DNA of 64,000 nucleotides from Epiperipatus broadwayi (taxonomy: Eukaryota; Onychophora; Udeonychophora; Euonychophora; Peripatidae), in assembly GCA_028023455.1 (NCBI GenBank), contig JAQFVV010013402.1, positions 1 through 64,000 of the forward strand. The letters are read 5' to 3'. The notes below the pieces were generated by a model that ran no database searches, was not told where the DNA came from, and worked only from the letters and a program-made list of their open reading frames with translations. Every line of letters starts with the position of its first letter. Within the stretch, counting starts at the first letter, position 1. Positions 31,481 through 44,289 of this stretch are shown here, piece after piece. A program made the position numbers and the translations under genes.

Positions 31481-34400
31481 ATATAATAGTTTTATGAAAA
31501 AAAATATTCAAGATATGGAAGATTGTATCAGATGTAGCTTGAAAAATAAGCATAAAATAATAAAATGTATTTTAAAATTGATAATCAATTCAAATCAAAT
31601 TATCATTAATAATCATAAAATGTTTTTGCATGGGTTGAAGTAATTTATCGTTTTGTTTGAATCATTTATCTGGTAAAAAATTTACATTCTTAATTTAATA
31701 ATATATAAATAACTTACCACATTTTGTGAGAAAATTACTAAAATATCTACAATGTCTACAAAAGTTATTTATTACATTTTTTCTCAAAGTGTTTTATAAT
31801 TTATTTGGAAAGAAAACTGAATGCCTGCAATGTTAAATAGAACTGTCAACTCACACTAATTAAGTTTTCTTTATTTGACAGCTAAAGGTCTGAATTCATT
31901 AGCTTTAAATACAAAATGATAAAATAAAGAAATGCAATACCACTTGATAAGTTAAAAAGAAACTAGCTAAAGATAAATATATATCCTAATTAGATATGCG
32001 CAGTTATTGAAATACTGCATATATATATATATAATATTCTCAAAATAAATAGATAGTCTTATGTAAAAAAACAAACTGGAACCTAAAAGATGACTAGTAT
32101 ACCAACAATAGATAGCCCTAATTGCTTGCATATAGCCTTTAACAAATAATGGCTAAAACTTCTATATATATATATTAAGTGTTGTTATAATAAAAAAATA
32201 TATAATTGAAAAAAAAAAAGTATATATATATATAATTTCTGCTATTACTATAACTAGTCAGAAGATATAATGATGTAGACCGCCATCTATTGATAATAAT
32301 TATTACGAATATAATATAACTTAAATGAAAAAAAAAAACAAAAGTAACGGTCACGTTTAATTTGCAATTAATACAAATAGAAATATTCTAAATAAAATAA
32401 AATGTATCACTTAAAATATATTAATACCTACAATAAATATCATTTCAAAACTATACTTTTAAATTAATGTCTGTATAGATTTGTCAATATATATATATAT
32501 AATATAAATATATTATTTATCTATTATTTGCCTTATTTGTACTTTGAATAGGAACACATGTATATATAAGAAGTGTATCATGTCACAATATAAATTTGTC
32601 TATGATCTAAATTTTGAATCCGAGTTTAATAAGATGAATTAAATAAGTACTACAAAGGGAAGCGAATGTCCTGTTAATATGTTTGAACTATTGTTTACCT
32701 CCCCTGCATATATGAAATTTAATCAGGATCATTTCTCTTTAAATAATTAAAATATGCTCTATGAAAATAGTCCAACAAACAATCATTCTTTTTAATATAA
32801 TTGCAAAACAATATCCTCTTATTTGTAGTATCATGTTTGTAGTCTTTCAATTCTCTTTGTATCCATTCTTTTTTTTTAAATCTCATGAACATTTTGAAAG
32901 GTAATTTTTTTTTTTCCATTACACTTGTGATTTTTATAACAATACAGCTGATAAACTTTCATGTACATTTATCTGTTATATTAGTAATATAATAAGATAG
33001 AACAAAGATATTTGTTAGTGACATAAAATGACTTGATATGGTATATAGCAAAATGACTTGATGTAAATTATCCTAACTTTGTACTTTCATCTTTAAGTAT
33101 ATTATTATTGGAAAAGAACGTGCAAATTAATCATCTAGTTTTATCTTTTTGCATTCATTTTATATCAAATGTAAAATAAGGGAATGAGTATTTTTAACAT
33201 GATAAACCCTCTAAATCGCATAAATATTTCTTAAGAGAATGTTTATTTTAAAATATTAATTTTTAATGTAAAGTTGACAAAATAACTTTAAATACGTTTA
33301 TACTTAGATAGCATTCCCAGTTTTCTCTTTTCCTATTATTTCTTTAGTTACCTTAAGTTTGTTTTTGAAAGTAAGACTTTTTTTAAGTTAATATAGCTTA
33401 GTAAACATATGTATTTTGTTGGTTTATATTATATACCTAAATGGATTGATTTTAATTACTTACTCAAATATTTAGGTGATGCAAAATATATAAAAAGAAT
33501 AAGAAGACTGGGCAAAAAATATAACCATGTTGGAAGTGCCATTTATTTCTTAAAAGTTGAAAAATATTGATTTAGTAAAATGCATTTTTATTAAAGTTGA
33601 TAAGAAAATTTATTAATTAAAAATGATTATAAATAGATTAAATTCAGGTATTCATGTTTTTTATCATATCCTAATTTGGTGATCAATATATCTTTTATAA
33701 AAATAAAATAATCATAGGTAATATTCTGCAAGCCATGTTGTTTTTCTTGATAGAACATATTTTATTAGAAATATAATGAATTTTGGGTATATCCATAAAT
33801 GTAAAATATCATTATTATTATTATTTAAAATTCTATTACACAAACATTTTTATCACTCAAAGCAATCCGTCTTGAGGTTGACTAGAAGAATATTGTAAAT
33901 ATCTGCAGTTCTTTGTTTCCATATAATACATGTGACATTAACATATTTTATTTAATATATACATGTTAAAACAAAAGTTGATTGTTTTCCATTTTTATGG
34001 TGCAATTGATATTATGTCAGATGTTCAATGAATTTAAAATATTATCAATATTTCCATTATTATGAAGTCAAACACAAACATGTGAGAATATATCTCACAT
34101 TATAGGAAATCAATTTTAACACAGTGAATTAAACACATCTGCTTCCATTTTTTTACAAAAAATAATAGCCAGTATAGATAAAATGGATCAATCCATAGCT
34201 AAATATTATGTTTATTTGCACATCTTATTATAAAATTAAAAATTAAAAACAAGCAAACAAAGTATATGTTTGACAAAAAACTACTGAATTAATTTATGTT
34301 GTATTATTTTATGATATGTTGGTGAAAAGAAGAACAATATTTACTCAGAAAAAAATAATTTTTAAAATAATTTATTATTGCCTATAAATTTGTGCAGATA

Positions 34401-34640
34401 TTATTTAATTTTTATTCTAAATATAAAAATAATATATGAAATACTGATTCAGTTGAAATCAGGCATAGGAGTGATATTTAAGAGAATATTTGAATAAGAT
34501 ATTTTGAATACTTCATATAAAAAGAGCAGGTTTAATTTTATGATATTTAAGATAATATTTGTTTAATATATTTTGAATAATTTATATAAAAAGACAAATT
34601 TCTATTATTTGTGAAGTAGATATTATGACATTTGTATAGT
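31481..34640. other. Unassigned AT-rich region
   Basis: No gene recognised. The 66-codon minus-strand ORF at 32919-32719 is lysine-rich and matches nothing I know. Near 32,275-32,297 a 23-bp piece including CGCCATCTATTGA matches the terminal word of retrozyme B and is probably a tiny remnant. Confidence 0.5.
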
Positions 34641-34649
34641 AACAGACCA

Positions 34650-34780
34650 TTCCATTACAAAAAGCATGCAACATGTTGGCAGTACAAACTCAGATGGTTG
34701 TCCCATCTGTTCCATTGCAAAATGTAATCAATGTGTTGGGGCATAAACTCAGATACTTGTCATATAGTACATTGTAAAAT
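34650..34780. repeat. Short tandem repeat, about 60-bp unit
   Basis: TCCATTACAA (34,651), TCCATTGCAA (34,711) and TACATTGTAA (34,768) start successive diverged units that also share ATGTTGG/GTGTTGG and AAACTCAGAT. Confidence 0.7.
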
Positions 34781-35234
34781 CTATATAATAATCAGTTGCA
34801 ATTTCAACACCATAAGTATCATGTCACATGCCACTACAAACACCAACACTATGTAATAATTTTGAAACCAGGGGATTGTTTAATCTAATGTTGAATGTAA
34901 AAGTAGCACTTTTACATATTATGTGATGATTCAAAAGAATTAGAATTAAGATTATTTTGAAAATATCAAATTCAAAGAAATTAAAATATCACATTAATAT
35001 GGTAGATTTAGACAATAATGATGATAGAAATAGTTTGATAGAGATAATATCAATATGCAAATAAGTAAAATAACTCACAAAAATTAAATTGCCTTGCAGT
35101 TTTAAAAGATTACATTTTGGAAAGACTGGTGAGCATTCTAGTTATTAAATAAATTAAATAAATATTATAATTTCTATACACATTTATTTTTTTATATAAA
35201 AGTAGTCAGCTAAATTTATTTTAAATTTGTATAT

Positions 35235-36550
35235 ATGATTACCCAAGCTAAAGCAAAACTGGAAGCTCAAGTAAATAAAACTGAGATATATAATAATGGA
35301 TTTACACACATAATTGAATAAAAAAATTAAAATGTGTTGTAAACAAAGTGAAGATCTGAAGGGACAAATGACAAATCAAATTGAAAGTGAAGGTGGAGAT
35401 TTGAATAGCCAAATGAACAATCTTAAAACACAAAATAAAGATAACATATAAAGCATATTTAAACTAATGAAAGAACAGCACAAAATTGAAAGATTTTAAA
35501 ACACAAAATAAAAAAGAGAACATGGAAAGCAAACAACAGATAGAGCAATTCAGTGAACAAATAGTAGGTAGGTTGGGAAAAAATGGTGAAATAAGTCTTG
35601 AAGTTCCATTAAATAATGGTAAACAGGATAGGACATTTGAGAAATTGCATGGGCTAGTTGTAAACGTAAAATTAGAGAATAGGCAAGGGTTGAATCAAGC
35701 AAAGATAGAAATCAACTACTTGATTCCAGTAATTGACAATATTCAAATAAAAGGTGAAAATAAAATTAAAATGCAGTAAAAGATAATAGGGAGATTAGTG
35801 AAAATACAGCAGATATAAAAAAAAGAAAATCTCATCTAAAGTAGACTTGGTTATGGAAAAATTAAGTATCACATCTTAAAATAGTCAACCAGCTGATAGT
35901 AGGAATGTTCATACAGACACACATATAATTCTAATCTCGGTATTGTCAATCAATACTTAAAAATAGGGGTTTTTCAGAACATTCATGGGAAGTTCCAACT
36001 GAGTATCTTAGCAGATTGGAAATCTATTTGAATTTAAATAAATTAACTGAAAGAACTAAAATCACAATTTCTTGCAGCCATCTCCAAAGCACATCTCAAG
36101 CATGGTGGAATTCATTGTTTAACATACCTGAAAATTTAGACCTGTTTAAACAAGCATTCTTAAATTTCTACTGGATTGCAAATTGTCAAAAAGGGATTAA
36201 ACACTCTACAGTCCAAGAGAAATGCAGACTTAGAATGACATTCACTCCATTTTGTTGATGACATGTATCCAAACAAAGAAACTTATTGCTGTTTTTTAAC
36301 AGAAATCCAGATTGTAAGCATAGTTTGTGTAGTGTCCCTAATCACATTGAACAGTTGTAAATAGGCACTGATCAAAAAGCTGTATACTAGATACCTGAGT
36401 TGCATAATGTAATTGATAATAAACCTGCAAATGATGGTGATCGAGAGCAGGGATTTAAATGCCAACTCAGAGAGTGACTTGATAGGGGATCTGAATCTCA
36501 TATGTTGGAAGACTAATAGATCAACCTTCATGGATAACTATCTGAAAAAG
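35235..36550 (+). pseudogene. Decayed Gag related to the first LTR element's Gag
   Basis: The best frame (36,016-36,258 and the preceding codons) reads PTEYLSRLEIYL...LTERTKI, then QAWWNSLFNIPENLDLFK. It aligns with the intact Gag (PHEYLQNLDKLF...LSEVKRI, KDWWQSLFIKPEIYGDFK). After a frameshift, LTEIQIVSIV matches LSETQIVRII of the Gag. Upstream, broken frames hold coiled-coil-like repeats (MESKQQIEQF, LNSQMNNLKTQ), as in the Gag N-terminus. Many stops and shifts show an old copy. The element lies on the opposite strand to the LTR element, and no LTRs are recognised around it. Confidence 0.7.
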
Positions 36551-39370
36551 TAGGTCAAAGGATAGAGCCACTAGTCACAATAGAACAAAAATAATTCATT
36601 GGACTGGAAGTGGAACTGCTATTAATAACATATATTATTATCATCAATTATATTATGAGGTTGGGAAGTAAGTCAAACCACTGATACTGTTAAAAACAAA
36701 AAGATAATTATAATGCAGAAATTGAGAAAGAAAGATATTTTGCAGAAATAGTGGATGATTTTGTTGAACATTAATCATGTTACTTTCAGTATTGATGATA
36801 AATGAAGAATTTTCATTGTTTGAAGTGTCATGTTTTATTGATATTTCAGAGTTAGCTTATCACTGTTTCCAACTATATTATATATTTTTTGTCAGTCTCA
36901 AAATTTCAAAAGTAAGCTAGGCATATTTTTTATATTTTTAAGCTTTTAAATATCATAGTAGAGTATGGTTTTATTTAAATGCATTGTTTTATATGGTTTG
37001 ATTGATATTATATTTGTGTTTGAGATAGACCTCTTGATATTCATATTATATTGTACACAGATTGTCAGTAAGATATTTTTTTGTTCATCTCAACATTGCA
37101 TTCTGGTAATCAAGATCAGTAAATAACTTTAATAAAACTTCTTTACTTGATTACCAATGTGCTGAATTTGTAAATGTTATCTAGATTAAGGTTGACATTA
37201 TTTGTTATGTTTATACCAGCATGTAAGTCCATTTTAAAAGAAGTATGGTTAAGCATGACATTATTGTAAATTTCAAAGATTTTTTTTAAATTTAGAAATA
37301 AAATAGACGGATGTTTGTGATAAATATACTCTATTTTTTCATAAATCGAGATGGGGAATATTCAACCCTCATGTCTGAGTTTTCAGATGTTTTTATGTGA
37401 ATACTTTTTATTATATATTACAAAAGAGTAAAAATCATGTGTAAAAATTTTTTTAAACGTTTTGAATATGATAATAATCATTGCTAAAAGTAAAATGTAT
37501 TCTCATTTTAGTTTTTTTTCAAATAAATAATATTATTTCAAACAAAAGAATGTTGCTATGGGAACAACTGAAGGTTTTTAACATCATCTGCCTTTCCAAG
37601 AAAAAGTGGCGTTTTATTGATGCTTGTTCTTCATCTTGTATAAAATTCATTAAAAACTGTAAGAATTATTTAAATAAATAATAAGCATTTTATGGGATAG
37701 AAACCACTCCCAAATGCTTTCCTTGATTCTTCCAGCAGTGTCTCTAAACATGAAGTTATAAACAAAGAAATGTCTTAATTTTGTTGCTGCCAATCTATCA
37801 ACTGTTATTTAAAGCTAAATCTAAAAAAAATGGCATTTGCAATATAAGGACCTTGCCTCTAATGCAATATAAAATTAAAATGTAATTCTGCAATTAGCTT
37901 GTTATTCTACTTACTTCAATTCTCATAAAAGAATTACAATGAAATTTCTCATAGAAAAACTATCCTGGATTAAATGATAAAAAATTAAATGTTAGTATTC
38001 CTAGCAGACATTTAAAATTAATGATTTTAATGGCTGTATATCCACATTTGTGGAAAAAAAAAATGTAAACTCACAAAGATATCAAGGTTTTTAACTGAAC
38101 TTTCAATTAGCTTTTCTCAATGTATTATAACAAAGATACAAATATTTTTAATCTCACACATGATTGTCATATAATTTGAAGTATAAATATGTAAATACAT
38201 TTTATTACTATCTATTTATTAATTAAATTTATTGTTATTGTTAATAATTTTGCTGTTTGTCATTTCTCTTTCAAAGTCCAAGCGGATTGGTATTTTGTTA
38301 ATTTAATAATAGAATTTGATAAAGATGATAATAATCAGGAAACATAATTGAATTTGCATATATTGTTTTTTTGTGTATGTTCAAATTGATCATTATCTGT
38401 TACTATTCTTATTTTGTCAATTAAAAATAAAATCTGTATAGTCACTCCACATTGTACATTGTTAATTGCTAGTTATCTTTAAATTCTCATAGACTAAAAT
38501 TAATTTGAGAATTTTATTTTACTTTATTATTACAAATCATTAATAGAGTTGTTTCATTATAATATATAATTAGTGTATATAGGAAAATAAATTTTGTTTG
38601 TTCTTTTTATTACAATGATATAGGAACTAGATTTAAACAAACCACAAATAAATGATAAGAAGTTATTTAGTCATAATCAATAACGACTATTATTTTTGTA
38701 AAGGTTGAGACTATAAAATTTAGCAATATTTTTTTTTTTTTGGAAAAGTTTTAAAGAAATATTTTATAAAATTGTACCATTATTAAAGATAATAGTCCAC
38801 ATTTAAAACTTACTTTAACAAAGTATTAAAAATAATATGTATGTATATTAATGATTATTGTTTGTGTAATTAAAAAAATAGCTTTAAACAAGTCATATTA
38901 TTATACTTTTATCATGAAAGAAGCCTAATTTAAATATATAGCAAACTGAAATTTGAACAACTATAGGAATTATTTGAACTATTGTTATTTAATTTTAATG
39001 ATATTATCATGCTAAAAGGAAGATTCAAATTATTACAAATTATATATTTTATTTTTGATAACTTATGAACATCTTTTTTTGCTTACATGCACATCTGCAT
39101 AAATGAGAGTTCGGCTACCCAAACCATTAAGTAAATGAATATTTGAAATTGAATTTAAGTGTAATGAACGTATAATAATGAAAATTTGTTTATTTGCTGT
39201 GAATAAAAAAAAGTCTACAGTTGTATTTATATATTGGACTATTTCCAACATCTAATATGAGTACTGAATGTCTTTAGAAAAATTTAGCTTTATTTAAATA
39301 TTCCAAATACATTCAACTGTTAGTTATAACACACATGTTAGATTATGCACAATGTTTTGAGAGGCATTCT
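36551..39370. other. Unassigned AT-rich region
   Basis: No gene, RNA or repeat recognised; short ORFs (for example 37481-37681) have no supporting features. Confidence 0.5.
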
Positions 39371-39388
39371 TATACTCTCATTTTCAGG

Positions 39389-39500
39389 GGTTGATGGCCT
39401 GACCAGTGACAATACAAACATGGGAATCAAGCTTGAACTCTTAGATTATTTGAGTATTGAATTTTAAAGTAATGCTCTAACCAACTGAGCCAGCCTGCCA
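39389..39500 (-). repeat. tRNA-derived SINE head or tRNA pseudogene
   Basis: Minus strand begins GGCAGGCTGGCTCAGTTGG and continues TTAGAGC. TGGCTCAGTTGG is a perfect Pol III box A and GCTC/GAGC forms a D-stem. A degraded box B, AGCTTGATTCC, follows about 55 nt later. Overall it is too degenerate to be a functional tRNA. SINEs of this kind are transcribed by Pol III and moved by LINE machinery; no clear tail or duplication is visible. Confidence 0.65.
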
Positions 39501-39589
39501 AAGGTAATAGTTAGTAGAAATTCCATACACTTATCTGTGAGATTCTTTGTGATTTCTCCACTTTTTTCTGAGAGCAATGTTGATTAGTG

Positions 39590-40270
39590 GATGTATAGTC
39601 ACACTAGATTGACATATGGGTTATTTGTCATTTGTGAACAGCTTTTTTAAATTTTCTTCTTTGTATCTTTTCTTCTTTATCCTATATTTTTAGATTTTCC
39701 CAATTGAACATATATTCATTGCTACATACATGGTCTGCTACCTTACACACATCTGTTTTCTTTTTCTTATCATCAGTTTGTACGTTTTCAAGCATTTAAC
39801 AATGGAACAACTAGTCTCACCAATATACATTCTTCCAGATTCACATACTATTTTCATAAATGCAGTTTTTTTTCTTTTCATCATTTCAAGTTTAGGCTTT
39901 GTAGATGTTAGAATTCCTCATGGTGTGGTTTGGATCTAGAAAGCTGTTTAATGTTATAATGATTGCATATTTTTTTTAATTTGTCTGCTATTTTTGGTAT
40001 GTATGGGTACATTACAGTAGCCATAATTATTTTTTTCTTTTGTTGGCTATTTTTGTTTATTTAATGTTTCCTTAATAACAATTGATGAAAATCCATTTTT
40101 CATAAAAGTTTGTGCTATATAAATCTTTGTTTTTCAAATCACTAGCTTTTGAACAAACTTATTTTGCTCTTATCCATAGTGATAGTATAACTCCATGTTC
40201 TAAGTTTCTGGTAGGACTGGATGTATAGGCTAAGTATTTTTTTTCGCATGTGTGGGCTTTTGCTATACCG
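39590..40270 (-). pseudogene. PLE-4 relic: RT C-terminus and GIY-YIG endonuclease
   Basis: Read on the minus strand in shifting frames. First comes LAYTSS..RNLEHGVILSL.IRAK and VCSKASDLKN (the RT thumb/connection region of Penelope-like proteins). Then PYIPKIADKLKKICNHYNIK, then a GIY-YIG-like core CESGRMYIGETSCSI, and finally ADHVCSNEY.FNWEN. The order and motifs fit a PLE of a different lineage from PLE-1, -2 and -3. Several stops and frameshifts show an old, dead copy. A tRNA-like SINE lies just beyond its 3' side. Confidence 0.65.
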
Positions 40271-42190
40271 TAGTTTGATATTGCCCAGATGGAGTACTGT
40301 CACAAGAATGCACCTATAATTAAAAAATAATATATATAAACAAAAAAAAATAGTTATAAATCCAGGAAATAGTTTAATATTTCAACCAGAGGATTGGTTT
40401 TTATATATTTATATATAATATCAAACAAAATAAATATAATAATCAAAATATTCTAGAATAAATACTAAAAACATTGATATGTCTACACTGTTAATATACA
40501 ACCAACTAAAATGTGTAATTATATTTAATGTTATTTGAACTGAAATGGTTTTATATAAATTTATAAAACCTAAGTAGATAAAAATTAAATAGGCCCAAAA
40601 GAGTATTCTTAAATGTATATCCAATATTACAGAGTAATATAGAGAAAAGAACGATTATCAATAAAGAGATAGCAGAGATGTAATTTATCTAAGACTATAT
40701 TGAAATGATAATTAAAAAAACATCCAACATAATTGATAACATAAAAATAGCTTAATTATTAAATATGCTCAAAGTAAAAAAGACAATTTGTAATATATAA
40801 AAATTATCCTACATATACTAATTTTTTTTATAATTTTGTTTTATTTTAAATTTATCAAACTTTTTTTTTGACTTTATAAACATTAACACACTATACAGTT
40901 TAAAGATAGAATAAAAATTTGATTAATAAAATAGATAAAATATTACAAAGAATTAAGATATATTTGAATCATTATTTATACATATATTTGAAATAATGAT
41001 CTATCTTTAAAAGTGTAAATAAAAAAAAAAGAAAAATATGTATTTATTGATTAAATAATTTAGTAAATTATCTTCCTATATTGTGCTTAATGAATAGTTA
41101 AAATATACATTTGTGATTATTAGACAATCCCTGGAATATGTTTTTTTTTCTCTAATGGCAAAATGAATATTTCCCCTATAATGCTAAAATATAAAATTGT
41201 GTTTTCATTTACAAGCAGTTTAGTAATAAATCGAAGCAGCTGGGGAAAACCTTGTGAAATAATAAAATGACAGACATAAACAGATTCACAAAATTATATG
41301 CTTAGTGATTTTATACATTTAAGAATGTTTATTGTATAACAATTATTAAACCAAAATTAGTTGTTTTTTTTTTTAACTTAAGTCATCTTATTTGCATTAA
41401 ATAAAGCACTTTAAGAAAAAGCATTAAATTGACTTTTTGATAAACAAAAGTAAAACACATTGGACCCTACAAGTTGTTTCATACAAAAGTACTGTTTTAC
41501 TTGAGAAATTTTTGAAAATGGCTTAGTAAAAGAAAGAGATTTAATTGAAGCTTGCTTTTTAACAAATAGTCTTATATCATAATCTTTGCTAAATGTATTA
41601 AACTTAACATCAAAAAATATATGGAGAAATGTGAGAGAGGGTGTATTTGGGCCAAACAATATAATAGTTCAGTTGTTTCCTTCTTAAGGTAGTGACTTAA
41701 ATGATGGAAATGGAATTGTTATTTTTTTTCAAACCCTCTCCCATGCTGTTCTTAGATTTCTTGTAATATCTGGAGCCCATTTAAATAAGAGAAAATGTTA
41801 TAGACTCTTTTTACACTCATGTACCTTGCACTGTTATTGAAGATCGTAAATGGGAAATATTTTTGGAGTTCTTTATAAATTCAACCTAAAGACTTCAAGA
41901 CTATCCTGCTTATGTGCCTTCATGTATTCTACAATTTGAATCAAAAACTTTTAACAAATACTTCTTTACAATAGAAAAGTAATATTTACTAAGGCAATAA
42001 ACCTCACATGCACTTTTAATGTGAAGGTAGGGACCTCTACAGGTCTTAAACACAAGCTTATGCTTTACCTTAGTAAATATTACTTACATAATCAATATGC
42101 GTTAAATACATTTATAATAGAAACATGTGAATCTTATTATGATGCTCTTCTAAATAAAAAAATAAAAAAAAACTTTGTTTCTATGTGATA
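40271..42190. other. Unassigned AT-rich region
   Basis: No gene recognised; the 82-codon minus-strand ORF at 41659-41411 has no supporting motif. Confidence 0.5.
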
Positions 42191-42220
42191 TATAAGAATG
42201 TAATGGAATTTCCAATGTTG

Positions 42221-42224
<4 letters not shown>

Positions 42225-42251
<27 letters not shown>

Positions 42252-42302
42252 CAAAAACATTGGAAATTATTTACATTTATCATATATATATATATATATA
42301 TA
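42225..42302. repeat. Two short (TA)n tracts in a small inverted repeat
   Basis: (TA)n at 42,225-42,251 and 42,282-42,302. TTTCCAATGTT before the first tract is mirrored by AACATTGGAAA after it. Confidence 0.8.
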
Positions 42303-42456
42303 TGATAAACAAAAATAAGTTAACATTTTTTTAACCTGCCTATAGCTTGCATTTTATGATCACAGATAGAGCTTTACCAATAGCTCATCAAGCTTTGTTT
42401 ACAAAAAATGCCAATAGAGAATCAAAATTTCAATATCTCTTTCAAACTGTCCCCAA

Positions 42457-42502
42457 CCTTTAAACCATGGTTATCAAGCTAATTGGTTTTCATCAGTAAA
42501 GG
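42457..42502 (-). ncRNA. Hammerhead-like fold, locus D minus copy
   Basis: Minus strand: stem I CCTTTA/TAAAGG (six perfect pairs), core CTGATGA, then GATA instead of GAAA, stem III ACCATGGT, U17. One catalytic-core substitution. Confidence 0.55.
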
Positions 42503-42823
42503 GTAGGGGGGGGGCTAGAAACTAGATCTAAAACCCCAACTCTACTGAACAGCATATATGTAAACTGTTCCTATAAGCTTGAAAGCACAAATTTTTTAAA
42601 TGCGTAAGTATCTTAAAATCCAGCTAAACAAACTAGATAGCTATATGGGTCTAAAATCAGTTCAGTTTCACCACATAATAGAAAGATTATGCAATCTATA
42701 TCATTGCTAAAACTTTCAAAGGTACATTTATGATAAACAAACACAAGTTAAAATCTTTTTAACCTGCATATAGCTAGCATTTTATGATCACAGATGGAGC
42801 TTTACCAATAGCTCATCAAGCTA

Positions 42824-42871
42824 CTCTTTACTCATGAAAGGCAATTAGCTTGAAACCATGGATGAATGGTT
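42824..42871 (+). ncRNA. Hammerhead relic, locus D plus copy 1
   Basis: Core reads CTCATGA (G5 lost); GAAA and the stem III beginning ACCATGG remain. Not expected to cleave. Confidence 0.45.
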
Positions 42872-43245
42872 GGGGACAATTTGAAAAAGATATTGAAATT
42901 TCGATTCCATCTTGGCATTTTTTGCAAACAAAGTTAGATCAGCTATTGGTTAAGCTCCATCTGTGAACATAAAATGCAAGCTATAGGCAGTTTAAAAAAA
43001 TTTTAACTTGTTTTTGTTTATCATAAATGTATCATTGAAGGTTTTAGCAATGATATAGATTGCAGAACCTTTATACTATGTGGTGAAACTGAACTGATTT
43101 CAGACCCATATAGCTATCTAGTTTGTTTAGCTGGATTTTAAGATATTTATGTATCTAAAAAATTAGTGCTTTCAAACTGATAGGAACAGTTTACATATAT
43201 GCTGTTTAGTAGAGTTGGGGTTTTAGATCTAGTTTCTAGTCCCCT

Positions 43246-43293
43246 TACTCTTTACTGACAAAAGACAATTAGCTTGAAACCATGGTTTAAAGG
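43246..43293 (+). ncRNA. Hammerhead-like fold, locus D plus copy 2
   Basis: Core CTGACAA (G8 changed to A), GAAA, stem III ACC-AT-GGT, stem I CTTTA/TAAAG. One core substitution. Confidence 0.5.
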
Positions 43294-43670
43294 TTGGGTA
43301 CAATTTTAAAGAGATATTGAAATTTTGATTCTCTCTCAGCATTTTTTGCAAACAAAGCTTGATGAGCTATTGGTAAAGATCCATCTGTGATCATAAAATG
43401 CAAGCTATAGGCAGGTTAAAAAATTTTAACATGTTTTTGTTTATCATAAATGTATCATTGAAGGTTTTAGCAATTATATAGATTGCAGAACCGTTCTACT
43501 ATGTGGTGAAACTGAACTGATTTCAAACCCATATAGCTATCTAGTTTGTTTAGCTGGATTTTAAGATATTTATGTATCTAAAAAATTTGTGCTTTCAAGC
43601 TGATAGGAAAAGTTTACATATATGCTGTTCAGTAGAGTTGGGGTTTTTGATCTAGTTTCTAGTCCCCCTA

Positions 43671-43716
43671 CCATTTACTGACGAAAGCCAATTAGCTTGA
43701 AACCATGGTTTAAAGG
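43671..43716 (+). ncRNA. Hammerhead ribozyme, locus D plus copy 3
   Basis: Core CTGACGA (fits CTGANGA), perfect four-pair stem II AAGC/GCTT, GAAA, stem III ACC-AT-GGT, H17 = U, stem I TTTA/TAAA extended by one further pair after a mismatch. All consensus core residues are present. Confidence 0.65.
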
Positions 43717-43795
43717 TTGGGGACAATTTGAAAGAGATATTGAAATTTTGATTCTCTCTGATTTTTGTAAAAAAGTTGTGAGTATTGGAAATCCA

Positions 43796-43797
<2 letters not shown>

Positions 43798-43881
<84 letters not shown>
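43798..43881. repeat. (TA)n microsatellite
   Basis: About 84 bp of TA between retrozyme locus D and a truncated PLE-2 copy. Confidence 0.95.
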
Positions 43882-43884
<3 letters not shown>

Positions 43885-43895
43885 AAATAAATAAA

Positions 43896-44157
43896 AACTT
43901 CATGAAGAGAGAGAAACCATAGTAAAAGAAAAATTAAAGAGGCAATTTTTATAAACAGGAATAAAATGCATTTAATAAATCGACAAGCTTCTAACATTAA
44001 AATATGAGATTCATGGAATTTGAATTGATGATGTTTGCTTCCACTTTTGGTTTTTGAATTTAATGGCAGTTGAGGCAGGTTAGAAAGTAACCGAATGTAC
44101 TTCTGCGGATTTAAGAATTGTTTGTAATCCGTTAATAATATTATTTCAATTATAATT
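43896..44157 (+). mobile_element. PLE-2 3'-end fragment (single copy)
   Basis: This 262-bp piece, CTTCATGAAGAG to TTTCAATTATAATTA, matches the last part of both PLE-2 palindrome arms (48745-49010 and 49535-49800) and covers the end of the GIY-YIG frame (NRQASNI-like) and the 3' UTR. Unlike the other PLE copies it is not mirrored. It is followed by a short (TA)n. Confidence 0.8.
44065..44108 (+). ncRNA. Hammerhead-like hairpin in PLE-2 3' UTR (fragment copy)
   Basis: Stem I GGCAG/CTGC, core TTGAGGCA, stem II GGTTA/TAACC, then GAAT in place of GAAA, and GTACTT. Same layout as 48798-48840. Confidence 0.45.
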
Positions 44158-44289
44158 ATATATATATATATATATGATTCAGAAAAAATGCATTCAAATC
44201 TCTCGTTTTGTAAACACTCTTTAATTATATGTAATGTAAGGAAAAATGTAATCTGCATAAACATCTTGCTAAATGTACATACGGCGTTA

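Larger units (their letters stand above)
42302..43765. mobile_element. Retrozyme-like locus D: inverted tandem hammerhead monomers
   Basis: Minus-strand units: ATGATAAACAAA words 428 bp apart at 42,302 and 42,730. They meet plus-strand units at about 42,820, whose ribozyme cores fall at 42,831, 43,255 and 43,678 (424 and 423 bp apart). The invariant block CAGACCCATATAGCTATCTA is present (43,101-43,120), and again 423 bp later with one change. The left end joins a TA tract after the TTTATCATA word. The right end is truncated near 43,765, about 30 bp before another (TA)n. No coding sequence. Confidence 0.7.
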
